Notes: generated by a model from the letters alone, not told the origin. 64,000 nucleotides of DNA from Paenibacillus shirakamiensis (GCF_017874255.1 NZ_JAGGLD010000001.1:124001-188000), one strand, 5' to 3'. Positions 47,242 through 58,449 are shown, counted from the stretch's first letter. Made by a program: numbers and translations.

Positions 47242-47290
47242 AGGATGTCTCCAAACGCCATAATTATACTGGCTAGGGGATGTCCTTTTT
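47242..47290 (+). terminator. Terminator after namA
   Basis: AGGATGTCTCC pairs with GGGGATGTCCT over 11 positions, using three G-T pairs; a T run follows. Confidence 0.72.
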
Positions 47291-47439
47291 CTATTGAACT
47301 AGTTAGAATAATGCATTTTTATTATGGTCAAGTAAAGTTGTCACAAGTTGTGGAATAAAATACCTATTAAAATCTGAGAATCGCTATATAATTAGGTCAT
47401 AAGTAACATGACTATACATAAAATCAGAGGTGGAGCAAG

Positions 47440-48711
47440 ATGAAGATGTCACTAGGTTCAAAATTAGTCGCTGCTTTTGTACTCATTTCCATCGTTACGT
47501 TTGGAACAAGTGCCTTTTTTATTTTCTATCTGCGTTCTATGATTGCGGCTTCAATGCAGGAATGGCTGTACATAACCGTTGTTCTCTTGTTAGGTATTTT
47601 GTGGAGCGGTATTCTAGGGTGGCTGATCTCTAAATGGCTTACCAAACCCATTACAGAATTGGTCTTTGCTGCTAAAGAAGTTTCGTCGGGGAACCTTTTA
47701 GTACAGCTTCCCGTTCGTCAATCCGAGGATGAGATTGCTGTATTATATCGTTCCTTTCAGATGATGACGGATAGCATCAAAGATATGATTCATGATATCT
47801 CAGCAAGTAGTGATGTTACCTCTAGAAATGCAGAGACTTTAAAAGAAGCAATTACGCAAGCTACAACTCAAATTGGACAGATGTCAGATGTCGTGGATGG
47901 CATCTATGCAGGCGTAGAGAAGCAGCGTCATTCTTCGCAGGAATCTTTGGAGGATGCGGACGAGATGTTGCAGTCTTTCAGAACCATGAAAGATAAATCC
48001 GTTCAAATGAAACAGCTCTCGGGTCAGATGTCACAAGCGGTAACCCGCACGAAGTCTTCCCTCTCTGAACTTACGACTGGAATGCAAGAATTGACTGCGT
48101 CCTATGATTCCTCGAAGGATACTACAGACCGACTTGCTAAGGAAGCTAGTGATATTGAGGCGATTACCTTCACGGTCAAAGAAATTGCAGATCAGACTCA
48201 TTTGCTAGCCTTGAACGCTTCGATTGAAGCTTCTAGAGCAGGCGAACATGGCTATGGTTTTGCGGTAGTGGCTCAGGAAATACGTAAGCTGGCAGGTCAG
48301 AGCTCAGAGTCTGTGCATCAGATCACCGAACTTGTGAACCGGGTGCAAGCTCAGATCCAGCAGACCGTAGAACTGATGAAGGAGCAGACGGCTCTAATTC
48401 AAGAAGAATCTACATATACCCGCGCCGCATCGAAGGACTTAGATGGACTATTTGGCATTGCGGACACGTTTATTGATTCGATAGAACTCATTGAGACGGC
48501 TATTACGGCCCAGACAGAACGGGTGGAACGGTCTCATCAAAATGCAGCAGATGTATTAGAAATGACGAATAATTTCTCAGGCGTGGCGAAGATGATTTCA
48601 GAATCGGTGCATGAAGAGACGGCTATTATGCAGGAGATCACTACGTCCTCAGAAGAATTAATGACTATGACCAATAAGTTATTTGCAAAGACGCAGGAAT
48701 TTACGGTGTAA
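47440..48711 (+). CDS. Methyl-accepting chemotaxis protein with very short sensor loop
   Basis: A 423-residue receptor. Two membrane helices (about 8-31 and 41-64) are separated by only about ten residues. A HAMP domain ([21 protein letters not shown]) and a long coiled-coil signalling domain follow, with the hairpin tip [38 protein letters not shown] cut here into its usual parts: [15 protein letters not shown] and [10 protein letters not shown]. It should signal through CheA/CheW, but it has no classical external ligand domain. Ribosome site AGAGGTGGAGC. No neighbours are related. Confidence 0.9.
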   Translation: MKMSLGSKLVAAFVLISIVTFGTSAFFIFYLRSMIAASMQEWLYITVVLLLGILWSGILGWLISKWLTKPITELVFAAKEVSSGNLLVQLPVRQSEDEIAVLYRSFQMMTDSIKDMIHDISASSDVTSRNAETLKEAITQATTQIGQMSDVVDGIYAGVEKQRHSSQESLEDADEMLQSFRTMKDKSVQMKQLSGQMSQAVTRTKSSLSELTTGMQELTASYDSSKDTTDRLAKEASDIEAITFTVKEIADQTHLLALNASIEASRAGEHGYGFAVVAQEIRKLAGQSSESVHQITELVNRVQAQIQQTVELMKEQTALIQEESTYTRAASKDLDGLFGIADTFIDSIELIETAITAQTERVERSHQNAADVLEMTNNFSGVAKMISESVHEETAIMQEITTSSEELMTMTNKLFAKTQEFTV

Positions 48712-48814
48712 ATGAACTATAGAGTAATTATGCAGGAATGCTTAGATTGTATATCGAGCTCATTGACTAGAGGGCGTATAATTTTATATAATAAATGTTA
48801 ATTCAATGGAATAT
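48712..48814. other. Intergenic start of the leuS leader region
   Basis: AT-rich sequence after the chemotaxis gene; the promoter for the T-box leader should lie here (ATATAAT near 48786). Confidence 0.4.
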
Positions 48815-49105
48815 GTAGACGATGATGAGGAGTAGTAACGTATGTTCTCCACTCAGAGAACCGGTGCAAGGGTGTAAGCCGGATGGAGAATGGAATGTGA
48901 ACTCGCCTCGGAGTTATGATGCAAGCCTGAAAGGTGCCGTGAGTTGTGACGGTTACAACAGGTGAAAGATCATCGTGTGCCTCGCGATAAGAGGGTTTGA
49001 GTGAGTGCAAGGCAAAGAATGCCCTGTGCTAACTAGGGTGGTACCACGGGAATTCCTCCTCTCGTCCCTAGCGTGAATATCGCTATGGATGGGGGGATTT
49101 TTTGT
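48815..49105 (+). promoter_or_regulatory. T-box leader controlling leuS
   Basis: The conserved T-box sequence AGGGTGGTACCACGGGAA lies at about 49033-49051. The TGGT bulge would pair with the ACCA end of uncharged leucyl-tRNA. A CTC codon in GTGAACTCGCC (about 48898-48908) fits as a leucine specifier in stem I. A terminator stem (CCTAGCG and CGCTATGG with flanking pairs) and TTTTTT end at about 49103. Uncharged tRNA-Leu would favour the antiterminator and leuS expression. Confidence 0.92.
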
Positions 49106-49157
49106 GCATAGAAACAAGAATAGGATCATTAAGGATTTCAAGGAGGAGTACAAGACA

Positions 49158-51599
49158 ATGACAGATAACAAAAATGTAAGCCATACGTATCATCCGCAAG
49201 AGCTTGAACCCAAATGGCAGGCTTATTGGGATGAGCAGCAGACCTTTAAGACGCGTGAAGAATCGGGTTCCCCTAAATTTTACGCGCTGGATATGTTCCC
49301 GTACCCTTCAGGAGCAGGTCTGCACGTAGGTCATCCAGAAGGATATACCGCTACGGATATTGTATCGCGTTATAAGAGAATGCGTGGATACAATGTGCTT
49401 CATCCGATGGGCTGGGACGCTTTTGGTTTACCTGCGGAGCAGCATGCGCTGGATACAGGGGAGCATCCAAGAGAGATTACAGTCAAGAATATCAACAATT
49501 TCCGCCGCCAGATTAAATCCCTGGGATTCTCATATGACTGGGAACGGGAGATCAGTACGACAGACCCAGACTATTACAAATGGACCCAATGGATTTTCAT
49601 TCAGCTCTATAATAAAGGATTAGCTTACGTCGCAGAAGTGCCTGTGAACTGGTGTGAGGCGCTGGGAACGGTGCTTGCTAATGAAGAGGTCATCGATGGA
49701 CTGAGTGAGCGCGGAGGCCATCCCGTTGTCCGCAAGCCTATGCGCCAATGGGTGCTGAAGATTACAGAATATGCTGAGCGTCTTCTTGAAGATTTGGAAG
49801 AGCTGGATTGGTCTGAAAGTATTAAGGATATGCAGCGGAATTGGATTGGTAAATCCGAAGGGGCAGAAGTTGTATTTGCCATGGATGGTTTTGAGGAATC
49901 TCTCAAAGTATTCACAACCCGTCCGGATACATTGTTCGGTGCAACCTATGCCGTTCTGGCACCAGAACATGAATTGGTTGCTGTGATCACCCAGCCAAGC
50001 CAGCAGGAAGAAGTCAAAGCCTACCAAGAACAAGCTTCTCGCAAGAGTGATCTAGAACGTACAGATCTGGCTAAGCATAAGACAGGTGTATTTACAGGTG
50101 CTTATGCGATCAATCCAATCAATGGCGCGAAAGTTCCAATCTGGATTGCTGATTATGTACTTGCGGGGTATGGTACGGGCGCAATTATGGCCGTTCCGGG
50201 TCATGATGAGCGTGATTATGAATTTGCGAAGCAATTCGACCTGCCTATTATTGAAGTGGTATCTGGTGGAGACGTTAGTACCGAAGCATATGCAGGCGAC
50301 GGAGCTCATGTGAATTCGGAGTTTTTGAACGGTCTAACGAATGAAGAAGCAGGCAAAAAAGCTATTGTGTGGTTGGAAGAGCAGGGTAAAGGTCAAGGGA
50401 AAGTAACTTATCGTCTGCGTGACTGGTTGTTCAGTCGTCAGCGGTATTGGGGTGAGCCAATTCCTATTTTACATTTGGAAGATGGCACAATGAAGCCTGT
50501 TCCTGTAGATCAACTCCCTGTCGTGCTGCCGGATGTTGATCAGATTAGACCTTCCGGTACGGGGGAATCTCCACTTGCGAATGTGACAGAATGGGTAAAT
50601 ACTACCGATCCAGAGACGGGTCTTCCAGCGCGCCGCGAGACGAATACGATGCCGCAATGGGCGGGAAGCTGCTGGTATTACTTGCGCTTTATTGATCCAC
50701 ATAATGATCAAGAACTTTGCTCCCAAGAGAAACAACAGCAGTGGCTGCCAGTCGACCTTTACATTGGTGGAGCAGAGCATGCTGTACTTCATTTGCTGTA
50801 TGCAAGGTTCTGGCATAAAGTGCTGTATGACCTGGGAATGGTATCCACCAAAGAACCTTTCCATAAGCTAGTGAACCAAGGTATGATTTTAGGAACTAAT
50901 AATGAGAAAATGAGCAAGTCTCGTGGCAACGTCATCAATCCAGATGTCATTGTGAATGAATATGGTGCAGATACCCTGCGTATTTACGAAATGTTCATGG
51001 GTCCTCTAGAGGCGACAAAACCTTGGAATTCCAACGGTGTGGAAGGTACGTATCGTTTCCTTTCCCGTGTGTGGCGTCTATTCATTAGTGAAGATGGAAC
51101 GATCAGTCCGAAGATTGTGAACGGTGAAGGTAGCGAGGAATTCAATCGTACTTGGCACAAGACAGTCAAAAAAGTTACAGAAGATATGGAAGCCCTTCGC
51201 TTCAATACAGCAATTAGCCAATTGATGATATTCATTAATGAAGCGTATAAGACTGATGTGATTCCACGCGAAGCCGCAGAGAATTTTGTTCAGCTCTTGT
51301 CCCCGCTGGCTCCCCACTTAGCAGAGGAGCTTTGGCAGCGGTTTGGTCATCAAGATAGCATTACCTACGTGGCATGGCCGTCTTATAATGAGAAATGGAC
51401 AGTAGATGCAGAAGTGGAGATTGTGGTTCAAGTGAATGGCAAGATCGTAGAACGTGCCAAAATATCCAAAGATTTGGATCAAGCCGCGATGGAGAAATTC
51501 ACCCTTGAACTGGCTAACGTTCAGAAAGCTATTGAAGGCAAAACGATTCGCAAAGTCATTGCTGTACCTGGCAAACTTGTAAACATTGTAGTAGGTTAG
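49158..51599 (+). CDS. leuS: Leucyl-tRNA synthetase
   Basis: An 813-residue class Ia enzyme that charges tRNA-Leu. The HIGH motif is [16 protein letters not shown], an editing domain CP1 occupies about residues 220-415 ([15 protein letters not shown]), and KMSKS occurs in [11 protein letters not shown]. The anticodon domain is complete. The start is ATG 49158 after AAGGAGGAG; a frame starting at 49089 would begin within the T-box terminator. Its TAG stop overlaps the stop of the convergent comER gene. Confidence 0.97.
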   Translation: MTDNKNVSHTYHPQELEPKWQAYWDEQQTFKTREESGSPKFYALDMFPYPSGAGLHVGHPEGYTATDIVSRYKRMRGYNVLHPMGWDAFGLPAEQHALDTGEHPREITVKNINNFRRQIKSLGFSYDWEREISTTDPDYYKWTQWIFIQLYNKGLAYVAEVPVNWCEALGTVLANEEVIDGLSERGGHPVVRKPMRQWVLKITEYAERLLEDLEELDWSESIKDMQRNWIGKSEGAEVVFAMDGFEESLKVFTTRPDTLFGATYAVLAPEHELVAVITQPSQQEEVKAYQEQASRKSDLERTDLAKHKTGVFTGAYAINPINGAKVPIWIADYVLAGYGTGAIMAVPGHDERDYEFAKQFDLPIIEVVSGGDVSTEAYAGDGAHVNSEFLNGLTNEEAGKKAIVWLEEQGKGQGKVTYRLRDWLFSRQRYWGEPIPILHLEDGTMKPVPVDQLPVVLPDVDQIRPSGTGESPLANVTEWVNTTDPETGLPARRETNTMPQWAGSCWYYLRFIDPHNDQELCSQEKQQQWLPVDLYIGGAEHAVLHLLYARFWHKVLYDLGMVSTKEPFHKLVNQGMILGTNNEKMSKSRGNVINPDVIVNEYGADTLRIYEMFMGPLEATKPWNSNGVEGTYRFLSRVWRLFISEDGTISPKIVNGEGSEEFNRTWHKTVKKVTEDMEALRFNTAISQLMIFINEAYKTDVIPREAAENFVQLLSPLAPHLAEELWQRFGHQDSITYVAWPSYNEKWTVDAEVEIVVQVNGKIVERAKISKDLDQAAMEKFTLELANVQKAIEGKTIRKVIAVPGKLVNIVVG

Positions 51600-52426
51600 G
51601 CTTCTATATTCTCAAACAGTTTATCTAGCTTAATCAGATCATGCTCATGCTTGCGTGTGGTGGTCTTAATGAGTTCAGGGAATACCTGAAATAGGTGTTC
51701 TTGAAGCACTTGCAGTCCTTCCGCGGTTACACCGCCAGGAACAGCGACACGTTGTTGTAATTGTTCTACGGTGAACCCGCCTTCTGTCAGAAGTCTACCT
51801 GTTCCTAGTAGCATCTGAGCCCCCAATTGTATGGCGGTGTTGCGGTCTAGTCCGCTTCGGCTTTCCGCAGCATCGGCCCATAAGGCAAGGATGTAGGCTA
51901 GAAAAGCTGGCCCACAACTTGATATATCGGAAGCCGTTCGAACTTGGGTTTCAGGAATGGGCACAGGAGTACCAACCGATGAGAAGAGTTGCTCGAGTAA
52001 TAAGCGATCTTCGGGACGTATGCGCTCTCCATACATGCATAGAGAGGCACCGCTTAAGACGGAGTGGGTGATCGTAGGAATGATTTTGGCTGCTTTGGAG
52101 GGGAGAATACTCTCTAAGTGAGCTAGAAGAATGGGACTCGTAATAGAGACCACAATTTGCTCCTCGGTCACCACATCTTTTAATTCTGAAAGTACGCTTT
52201 GGAAATCTAGAGGTTTAACGCAGAGGAAGATAATATCGCTGTGTAGAGCTGCTTGAACATTACTGCTAGCTGTCTTGAGTCCGGGATATCTGGCCGATAG
52301 ACGTTCAACTTTGGACAATGTTCGGCTGCTAGCCGTAATTTGCTTTGGCTGGAGCGCACCGGAACGCAGAAAAGATTCGATTAACAGTCCACCCATACTT
52401 CCTGTTCCTATAAATGCAATTTGCAT
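51596..52426 (-). CDS. comER: Late competence protein ComER (pyrroline-5-carboxylate reductase family)
   Basis: A 276-residue ProC-like protein. [14 protein letters not shown] is the dinucleotide-binding loop, and [21 protein letters not shown] and [13 protein letters not shown] match the family. The position, divergent from comEA, is that of comER in Bacillus; its function is unclear, though it has been linked to sporulation and biofilm. A true proline enzyme is an alternative. The stop overlaps that of leuS by four bases. Confidence 0.85.
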   Translation of the reverse strand: MQIAFIGTGSMGGLLIESFLRSGALQPKQITASSRTLSKVERLSARYPGLKTASSNVQAALHSDIIFLCVKPLDFQSVLSELKDVVTEEQIVVSITSPILLAHLESILPSKAAKIIPTITHSVLSGASLCMYGERIRPEDRLLLEQLFSSVGTPVPIPETQVRTASDISSCGPAFLAYILALWADAAESRSGLDRNTAIQLGAQMLLGTGRLLTEGGFTVEQLQQRVAVPGGVTAEGLQVLQEHLFQVFPELIKTTTRKHEHDLIKLDKLFENIEA

Positions 52427-52581
52427 CTAAGATCTCTCTCCTTCTTGCGCGAAGGCGCCGCTTGTCATCACGAATCGTGTGTTCCTTGAACACCGTATGC
52501 CGTCGTTTACAATGTATGCTTGAGCATCAAGGCTTCATGACAATCATTTTTACTCGTGAAATTGGAGGGAAGGATTTTTAG

Positions 52582-53095
52582 ATGGAAATGAACTTGAAAA
52601 CTTTAGGAACTGTGCTAGTCTCCGCAGTTATGGGTGCAGGTCTTATGCTTCTAGCTGTTGGAGGAAGTGAGCCGAAGGGGCTTGAAGGTTGGGTTCCTAT
52701 AAATGCGCAAGTGGCCTCAGCGATGAATCAAGAGAAGGCGGAGAAGAAGCCTGTAGAGCAGACTAACCAAATGAGTCATCAACAGACCAATCAAGCCAAC
52801 CAACAGACCAACCAACCAACAGATGGAGGCAGGTATTGCCCCTTCTGGTTCTGTAGCGGGTGCAAAGTCTAGTTCGAAGGATCAACCCGCCACGCTGATA
52901 GAAAAAAAGATTCATATCAATTCTGCTACGGTCCAAGACTTGATGAATATTCCAGGGATTGGAGCGAAGAAGGCAGCGGCCATTTTGGCCTATCGTGAAC
53001 AGCATGGTGCCTTTAAGAGCATTAATGAGCTTACTGAGGTTAAGGGTATCGGAAATAAAATGTTAGAGAAAATGAGGCCTTATATTGGGCTGTAA
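52582..53095 (+). pseudogene. comEA: Competence DNA receptor ComEA, frameshifted at a 4-bp repeat
   Basis: ComEA binds incoming double-stranded DNA outside the membrane. The first frame (52582-52872) encodes a membrane anchor (LGTVLVSAVMGAGLMLLAVGG) and a Gln/Asn/Thr-rich linker, then leaves the frame and stops. The next frame encodes the helix-hairpin-helix domain: INSATVQDLMNIPGIGAKKAAAI and VKGIGNKMLEKMRPYIGL appear here in parts such as IPGIGAKKAA and VKGIGNKML. At the join, CCAACCAACCAAC has three CCAA units; removing one gives a single open frame (QQTNQQMEAGIAPSG). It could be a phase-off state, a decayed gene or a sequencing error. Confidence 0.82.
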
Positions 53096-53115
53096 GGACA
53101 AGGAGGTGAGCGACC

Positions 53116-53634
53116 ATGCCTTCCGATCAACGCAAGGATTGGGATACTTACTTTATGGATATCGCTTATATGGTGTCTACTCGCTCTAGATGCAGTCGAC
53201 GTCATGTGGGTGCGGTTCTAGTCCAAGGAAAGAAGCTTTTAGGAACAGCTTACAATGGAGCTCCCTCAGGAGTGCCCGATTGTTCAGAGGCCGGATGTAT
53301 GATTGCTGAGGATTATGAACTCCTTACCGTAGAAGGTCAGGAGCAGATGATCAAGAAACAACGCTGTATTCGGACTATTCATGCGGAGCAAAATCTACTG
53401 TTGTTCACAGATCGAGTCGACCGAGAAGGTTCAAGTGTCTATGTAACTGATGAACCTTGCTGGACTTGTGCTAATATGCTTGCTAATAGTGGTATAATTG
53501 AGGTTGTCTTTCATAGAGCTTACCTGAAGGACTCGAGAAAAGTAACGGATATGATGAATCAAAAGGGAATTGTATTTCGGCAGTTAGAAAGCTATATTCC
53601 TCCTTCCGAGACATTGCATCAAGTGCAGGATTAA
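53116..53634 (+). CDS. comEB: ComE operon protein 2, deoxycytidylate deaminase
   Basis: A 172-residue zinc enzyme that deaminates dCMP to dUMP. Zinc motifs are TIHAEQN (His and catalytic Glu) and EPCWTCANML (two Cys). It follows comEA by 20 bases with AAGGAGGTGAG upstream. A terminator separates it from comEC. Confidence 0.95.
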   Translation: MPSDQRKDWDTYFMDIAYMVSTRSRCSRRHVGAVLVQGKKLLGTAYNGAPSGVPDCSEAGCMIAEDYELLTVEGQEQMIKKQRCIRTIHAEQNLLLFTDRVDREGSSVYVTDEPCWTCANMLANSGIIEVVFHRAYLKDSRKVTDMMNQKGIVFRQLESYIPPSETLHQVQD

Positions 53635-53661
53635 GCAGGATTGCTATAATTTTTCAAGAGG

Positions 53662-53697
53662 AAGAACCTCCACAATATAATGTGGGGGTTCTTTTTG
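53662..53697 (+). terminator. Terminator between comEB and comEC
   Basis: AAGAACCTCCACA pairs with TGTGGGGGTTCTT (one G-T pair), followed by T residues. It may weaken comEC expression from the comEA promoter. Confidence 0.82.
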
Positions 53698-53739
53698 TTG
53701 ACTAGAATTATTCAAAGATGAGGGAAGGAGGGGATTGGC

Positions 53740-56376
53740 ATGAATTCGAGACCGCTAGTATATGTATTAATTTGCTGGATATTAGGCGCCACTTTAGCTT
53801 ATTTAGTCCAAGGTACAGAATTTTGGCTCTGGTGGGCAGGAGTGCTCTTTTGTCTTCCGCTCACTGGTTTATTACTCCGAATTTCACTAAGGAAGATGGG
53901 GGTGGGATTGCTTATTTTTACTGTAGCGGCTCTATATTGGAACTATACAGAATCCCAGAATCGTAGTGAAATTAGCAAGTCGATCCAGCAAGAGTCGTGG
54001 ACGAAGGGAAGCATTATCACACAAGGAATCATTGTATCAGCGGTGGAAAGGGATGGGGATCGTGTAGAATTTACGGTTCAAGTATCTTCCCTGTCGCTTA
54101 AAGGTTCAACATCGCTTGCGACAACTATTTCGGGAGAGAAAGTTGCCGTTCAAGTGAAGTTATTGGAACAGAAAGAATTGAATAAGATCCAACAATGGAA
54201 AAGAGGTGGGCATGTTCAACTCGAAGGACAGTGGTCCGAGCCAGCAGGTATTCGAAATTTTGGTGGCTTTGATTACGCTACATATTTGCACCGCCATAGA
54301 ATTCACAATTTGTTGAAAGTGAACGGAGCTTCACAAGTTGAATCAAGTGAAGGTCCATGGAGCATCCATAAGATTTTAGCATGGAATGATCGGGTTCGAG
54401 TGGTTATGGGTCAGCGATTAGAAAAGATCTTTGGCACCTTAGATGCTGGTTTTATGAAGGGTCTTCTTATAGGCGATACGAATGATTTGGATACAGAAAT
54501 CTATACTGGATTCACCCAGCTTGGTCTCACCCACATTCTTGCAATCTCGGGCAGTCATGTTGCTATTAATATGAGCATACTCTATTGGATACTTAGAAGA
54601 TTCAGAGTTAACAGAGAACATGCATATCTAGTCATTCTTACGTTCATCCCACTATACGTACTTTTTACAGGATTCACTCCTTCGGTTATTCGCTCAGGCA
54701 TCATGTCGATGATTGGCGTATATTTGATGCGGCAAGGTCTATTCAAAGATGCTCTGAATGTACTGGCGGCTGCGGCGATGCTCATGCTCGTAATGGAACC
54801 TTACTTTTTATTTGATGTAAGTTTTCAATTATCTTTCGCAGTGACTGCTGGATTAATTGTTGGAGTGCCTCTAACCCTCCCTCATCTGTCTGCCCTGCCT
54901 AGAATTCTACGAATGCCGGTAGCCATGACCGCAGTAGCACAAGTGATCTCGTTTCCCTTATCTATCTATTATTTCAATCAGTTTTCCTTGCTGAGTGTAG
55001 TCGCTAACTTCTTAATCGTTCCTATTGTTGGGGTACTCTCTCTTTCGGGAGGCACTGCGGCTCTCCTTACCAGTTTGCTATCGATTAAGCTAGGTAGCTG
55101 GATCGCTTATCCGATCACTTGGGTGAATCATATAGCTTTTGCGATGGTAAATTGGCTCCAGTCTCGAAGTGGATTTATGACATTTTGGACATCACCTTCT
55201 CTTCTTTGGATCGTGTTTTATTATGGATGCATCGGCGCAATAATGAGCTTATCCATCAAGCAGCACAGAGAATCTATAACGTTAGTAGACTTTGAGACGC
55301 AGCCTCTTCATTTCAAGCATATAAAAGGAGAGGGAGATCATCTTAGAAAAACATGGCTTAGTCGGAAGTGGGGAGTGCAGCTACTTCTCTTTATATTCCT
55401 CATTTCATTGTTGTACATTGGGTATAGATCCGAGAACCCGAGCGGAATGGGTAGAGTTCAGGTATTAGATGTGGGGCAAGGAGATTGTATACTTATCACT
55501 ACACCTACAGGAAAAAATATACTCGTAGATGGTGGAGGAACGGTTACCTTTGGCAAACCCAAAGAAGCGTGGAAAATTCGCAAAGATCCTTATGAAGTGG
55601 GGGAAAAACTTGTGGTTCCTCTACTGAAAAAGCGAGGAATTCATCAGATTGATGCGCTTGTTATCACTCATGGAGATCAGGACCACATAGGAGGATTGCA
55701 AGCTGTACTTGATACATTCCCTGTTGAATCCATACTGATGAATGGAACACGATCAGGAACAGCTACAGAGAATAACTTAATGCGTAGAGCTTTGGAACAA
55801 GACGTGCCTATCTTCGAAGTGGAGGCGGGCATGCAAATACAGCCTGATGTGCGAACGTCGATGACGTTCATCGCTCCTACTGTAATCTCGCAAGATGTGC
55901 CAAATTCGATTAGATTTGAACAGAATCAAAACCATGCTTCTGTAGCATTTGTACTTGAAATGGATAGCTATCGATTCATGTTTACAGGGGATATGGACGA
56001 AGCCTCTGAACAAGCCGCACTAGATACATTTGTCTTATCATCATGGACTGCCCAAGGTAATTTGACACAGAATAAAAAGGAAGCCGATATATTAAAAGTC
56101 GATGTGCTTAAAGTGGCGCATCACGGCAGCAAGACATCCACCTCTGAAAAATGGCTGGACCGTTTACATCCTTCAGTAGCAGTAATATCTGTTGGCGCTT
56201 CCAATACGTATGGACATCCGAGTCTTCCTACTCTGGAGAAACTTCAAAAAGAACACATTCGTATTGAACGGACAGATCAAGAGGGGGAAGTCCAATTTCA
56301 GACGGGGAAAGGCGGCTTAGAGACCAGGCATGCAGCTAAGATGACGGGGCCTAGTATTTCTGTTATGGTAAAGTGA
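53740..56376 (+). CDS. comEC: DNA uptake channel protein ComEC
   Basis: An 878-residue membrane protein that forms the channel for single-stranded DNA in transformation. The N-terminal helices, a soluble DUF4131-like/OB region and the Competence core (FMKGLLIGDTNDL, then HILAISGSHVAINM and ARSG-like VIRSGIMSMIG) are present. The C-terminal metallo-beta-lactamase-like domain has VLDVGQGDCILI and ITHGDQDHIGG. Length is normal. The ribosome site is GGGAGGGGATT-like at the start. Frame is intact, unlike comEA. Confidence 0.95.
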   Translation: MNSRPLVYVLICWILGATLAYLVQGTEFWLWWAGVLFCLPLTGLLLRISLRKMGVGLLIFTVAALYWNYTESQNRSEISKSIQQESWTKGSIITQGIIVSAVERDGDRVEFTVQVSSLSLKGSTSLATTISGEKVAVQVKLLEQKELNKIQQWKRGGHVQLEGQWSEPAGIRNFGGFDYATYLHRHRIHNLLKVNGASQVESSEGPWSIHKILAWNDRVRVVMGQRLEKIFGTLDAGFMKGLLIGDTNDLDTEIYTGFTQLGLTHILAISGSHVAINMSILYWILRRFRVNREHAYLVILTFIPLYVLFTGFTPSVIRSGIMSMIGVYLMRQGLFKDALNVLAAAAMLMLVMEPYFLFDVSFQLSFAVTAGLIVGVPLTLPHLSALPRILRMPVAMTAVAQVISFPLSIYYFNQFSLLSVVANFLIVPIVGVLSLSGGTAALLTSLLSIKLGSWIAYPITWVNHIAFAMVNWLQSRSGFMTFWTSPSLLWIVFYYGCIGAIMSLSIKQHRESITLVDFETQPLHFKHIKGEGDHLRKTWLSRKWGVQLLLFIFLISLLYIGYRSENPSGMGRVQVLDVGQGDCILITTPTGKNILVDGGGTVTFGKPKEAWKIRKDPYEVGEKLVVPLLKKRGIHQIDALVITHGDQDHIGGLQAVLDTFPVESILMNGTRSGTATENNLMRRALEQDVPIFEVEAGMQIQPDVRTSMTFIAPTVISQDVPNSIRFEQNQNHASVAFVLEMDSYRFMFTGDMDEASEQAALDTFVLSSWTAQGNLTQNKKEADILKVDVLKVAHHGSKTSTSEKWLDRLHPSVAVISVGASNTYGHPSLPTLEKLQKEHIRIERTDQEGEVQFQTGKGGLETRHAAKMTGPSISVMVK

Positions 56377-56495
56377 GACTTATGGCATATTGGCCCATTA
56401 AATATCCTCAATTTTACAAATGAAATTATATAAAATGAATGCAACATATTACTGAACTGCAACGTCTGTATAGTTGCAAGGAAGGGGGATCACTT

Positions 56496-57044
56496 GTGGT
56501 CGAGCAGGGACTCATCAGAGCCGCTCAATCGGGCGATCGCGACGCTCTAATCACCCTATTGCGTGAAATCGAACAGCAGGTATATCGCACGGCTTATTAT
56601 ATTCTTAATAATGAGCAAGATGCGCATGATGCCTCACAGGAAGCTCTCATTCGGATTTATACTAAAATTGATTCTTATGAAGAGAAGGCGCAATTCAAGA
56701 CCTGGGTCCAACGGATTGTAACCAACATATGTATTGATAAATTTCGACGAACCAAACCTTCCGTATCTATTGAAGAACACGAGCTTGTTTTTCAAGGAAA
56801 GGAGAATGTGGAACGAGCCGTATTATCTACATATTTGGCACAAGATATTCAAGAGGCCATTAATAAGCTTCCAGAGCATCACCGTTCGGTCGTCGTTCTG
56901 AGATACGTGCAGGATCTTTCATACAATGAGATTGCAGATTGTCTGGATCTTCCTTTGAACACGGTCAAATCGTACTTATTTAGAGCTAGACAGCAGCTGC
57001 AAAACTTACTCCAAGACTATCAGAAAGGTGGTGTATCAGGATGA
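56496..57044 (+). CDS. ECF sigma factor
   Basis: A 182-residue ECF sigma factor. Region 2 includes DAHDASQEALIRIYTKI and FKTWVQRIVTNICIDKFRR in part (YEEKAQFKTWVQRIVTN); region 4 includes LPEHHRSVVVLRYVQDLSYNEIADCL. GTG 56496 is chosen because AAGGGGGAT lies upstream; an ATG at 56439 adds residues unlike the family. It overlaps its anti-sigma gene by four bases. The signal is unknown. Confidence 0.92.
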   Translation: MVEQGLIRAAQSGDRDALITLLREIEQQVYRTAYYILNNEQDAHDASQEALIRIYTKIDSYEEKAQFKTWVQRIVTNICIDKFRRTKPSVSIEEHELVFQGKENVERAVLSTYLAQDIQEAINKLPEHHRSVVVLRYVQDLSYNEIADCLDLPLNTVKSYLFRARQQLQNLLQDYQKGGVSG

Positions 57045-58246
57045 AATGCCCGGAGGCAGCAGCATGCATGCATCGTTATTTGGATGGGGAACTGTCCAAT
57101 GCGGAAGAATCGGAATTTTTGCAACATATCAACGATTGCTCGGATTGCTATGAAGAATTCGACTTGCTCAAACGGCTATCCAATGATCTCTACCAGCTGC
57201 CAGAAGTAACCCCTAGATTTAATCTAGTGGATTCCATTCTTCCACGTCTGGAAGCGATAGAACAAACAAGGGATCTAGCTATACAAGGAGAATTAACCCT
57301 CGAATCATCTCGAGACAAAGAAATGACAAGCGTTGCTCAGCGTTCTCAAAAGCGGGTTGTTGCCCGTTGGCAGCGCTTTGGTGCAATGGGTGGCGCCGTT
57401 GCCGCAGCCATAATGATTATTGGCTTTTTCATGCTCCAACATGAACCTAAGCAGTTCCCTAGTGCAGACAAACCTACGACGGCTTCTTATGATACCAATG
57501 CATTAGAAAAAAAAGGCAGTGCATATGATCTCGCTGCTAATCCATCTTCACCTCAATCTGCCCCTCCAGCAAAAGTAGACGAGTCTTCTGGAGGATCTAG
57601 TACAGCTACTTCAATTCTTGAAGATTCCTTATTTGTAGCGAAAGAAGAGAAGTCCATCCCTGAAGGCAAGAGCCGGAGTTCATCATCCGAACAAAAAGTA
57701 GAGGAACCTAAGACTTATGCTTCCTCTTCTCCAACCACGAAATCAAAAGTTCCTGCTACGGAGAATAAGGGAACTACGGGGTATACGAGGAATAGTGATA
57801 ATACGAGGAATACGGATAATAAAAGCACTGCTCCTGTGACAACGCCTAAGAAGGATATTAATCCGGATGCAAGCGATTCACTCACAACGATGGGTGTAAC
57901 AGGCACTGGGGTAACGGCAGATACAGCTCCCGAGATGCTGAGACCAGAAACTTCAATTACCACACCTCTGAATCCAGATAGTCTTCAATCTATAACTTCA
58001 CAAAAGAGTCTTGCGAATGAATGGACCTCCACGGATGGTCTGTATACGGTAATCTTAGACAAAAATCAGGTGAAGTTATTTAGGAATGGTCCTCAAGATC
58101 CTACCCTTATTTCGGAACAAGTTCTAGATGGTAGTTGGGTTCAAGGCACATGGTCAGATGATAGCAAGACCTTTATCTATAAGACCTCAAGCCAAGACAA
58201 AATCAATGAACATAGTATAAAAGCAGACGAGATCGAGGTTAAATAA
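57041..58246 (+). CDS. Anti-sigma factor with zinc-finger domain
   Basis: A 401-residue membrane protein that should hold the preceding ECF sigma factor inactive. The N-terminal ZAS motif is H29-x3-C33-x2-C36 (HINDCSDC). One membrane helix (about 113-133, GGAVAAAIMIIGFFML) leads to a long outside domain rich in Ser, Thr, Pro and Asn, ending with a small folded part. It is the second gene of the pair; release on a stress signal is inferred from family knowledge. Confidence 0.9.
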   Translation: MKCPEAAACMHRYLDGELSNAEESEFLQHINDCSDCYEEFDLLKRLSNDLYQLPEVTPRFNLVDSILPRLEAIEQTRDLAIQGELTLESSRDKEMTSVAQRSQKRVVARWQRFGAMGGAVAAAIMIIGFFMLQHEPKQFPSADKPTTASYDTNALEKKGSAYDLAANPSSPQSAPPAKVDESSGGSSTATSILEDSLFVAKEEKSIPEGKSRSSSSEQKVEEPKTYASSSPTTKSKVPATENKGTTGYTRNSDNTRNTDNKSTAPVTTPKKDINPDASDSLTTMGVTGTGVTADTAPEMLRPETSITTPLNPDSLQSITSQKSLANEWTSTDGLYTVILDKNQVKLFRNGPQDPTLISEQVLDGSWVQGTWSDDSKTFIYKTSSQDKINEHSIKADEIEVK

Positions 58247-58408
58247 CGAATTTGTCTAATTAATAAGAATAAGGAACCATTTCTTTTCCTAAGGAATAGA
58301 ATGAAGTATAGAACGAGCAATATCCTGAACGTGTTCGTCGTATGACCGCTGGAAGGTAAGTTTCTAGAGCTTATTTTTCCGACGTTTATATAGATGTTCC
58401 GGAACAAT

Positions 58409-58449
58409 AGAGACCTCCGTATAGCCAACAAGGCTGGAGGTCTCTTTGT
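58409..58449 (+). terminator. Terminator after the sigma/anti-sigma pair
   Basis: AGAGACCTCC pairs with GGAGGTCTCT; inner AGCC/GGCT extends the stem, and TTTG follows. Confidence 0.82.

Noticed and set aside
49089-49157. Longer leuS start
   Set aside because: It would begin within the T-box terminator; ATG 49158 has a proper ribosome site.
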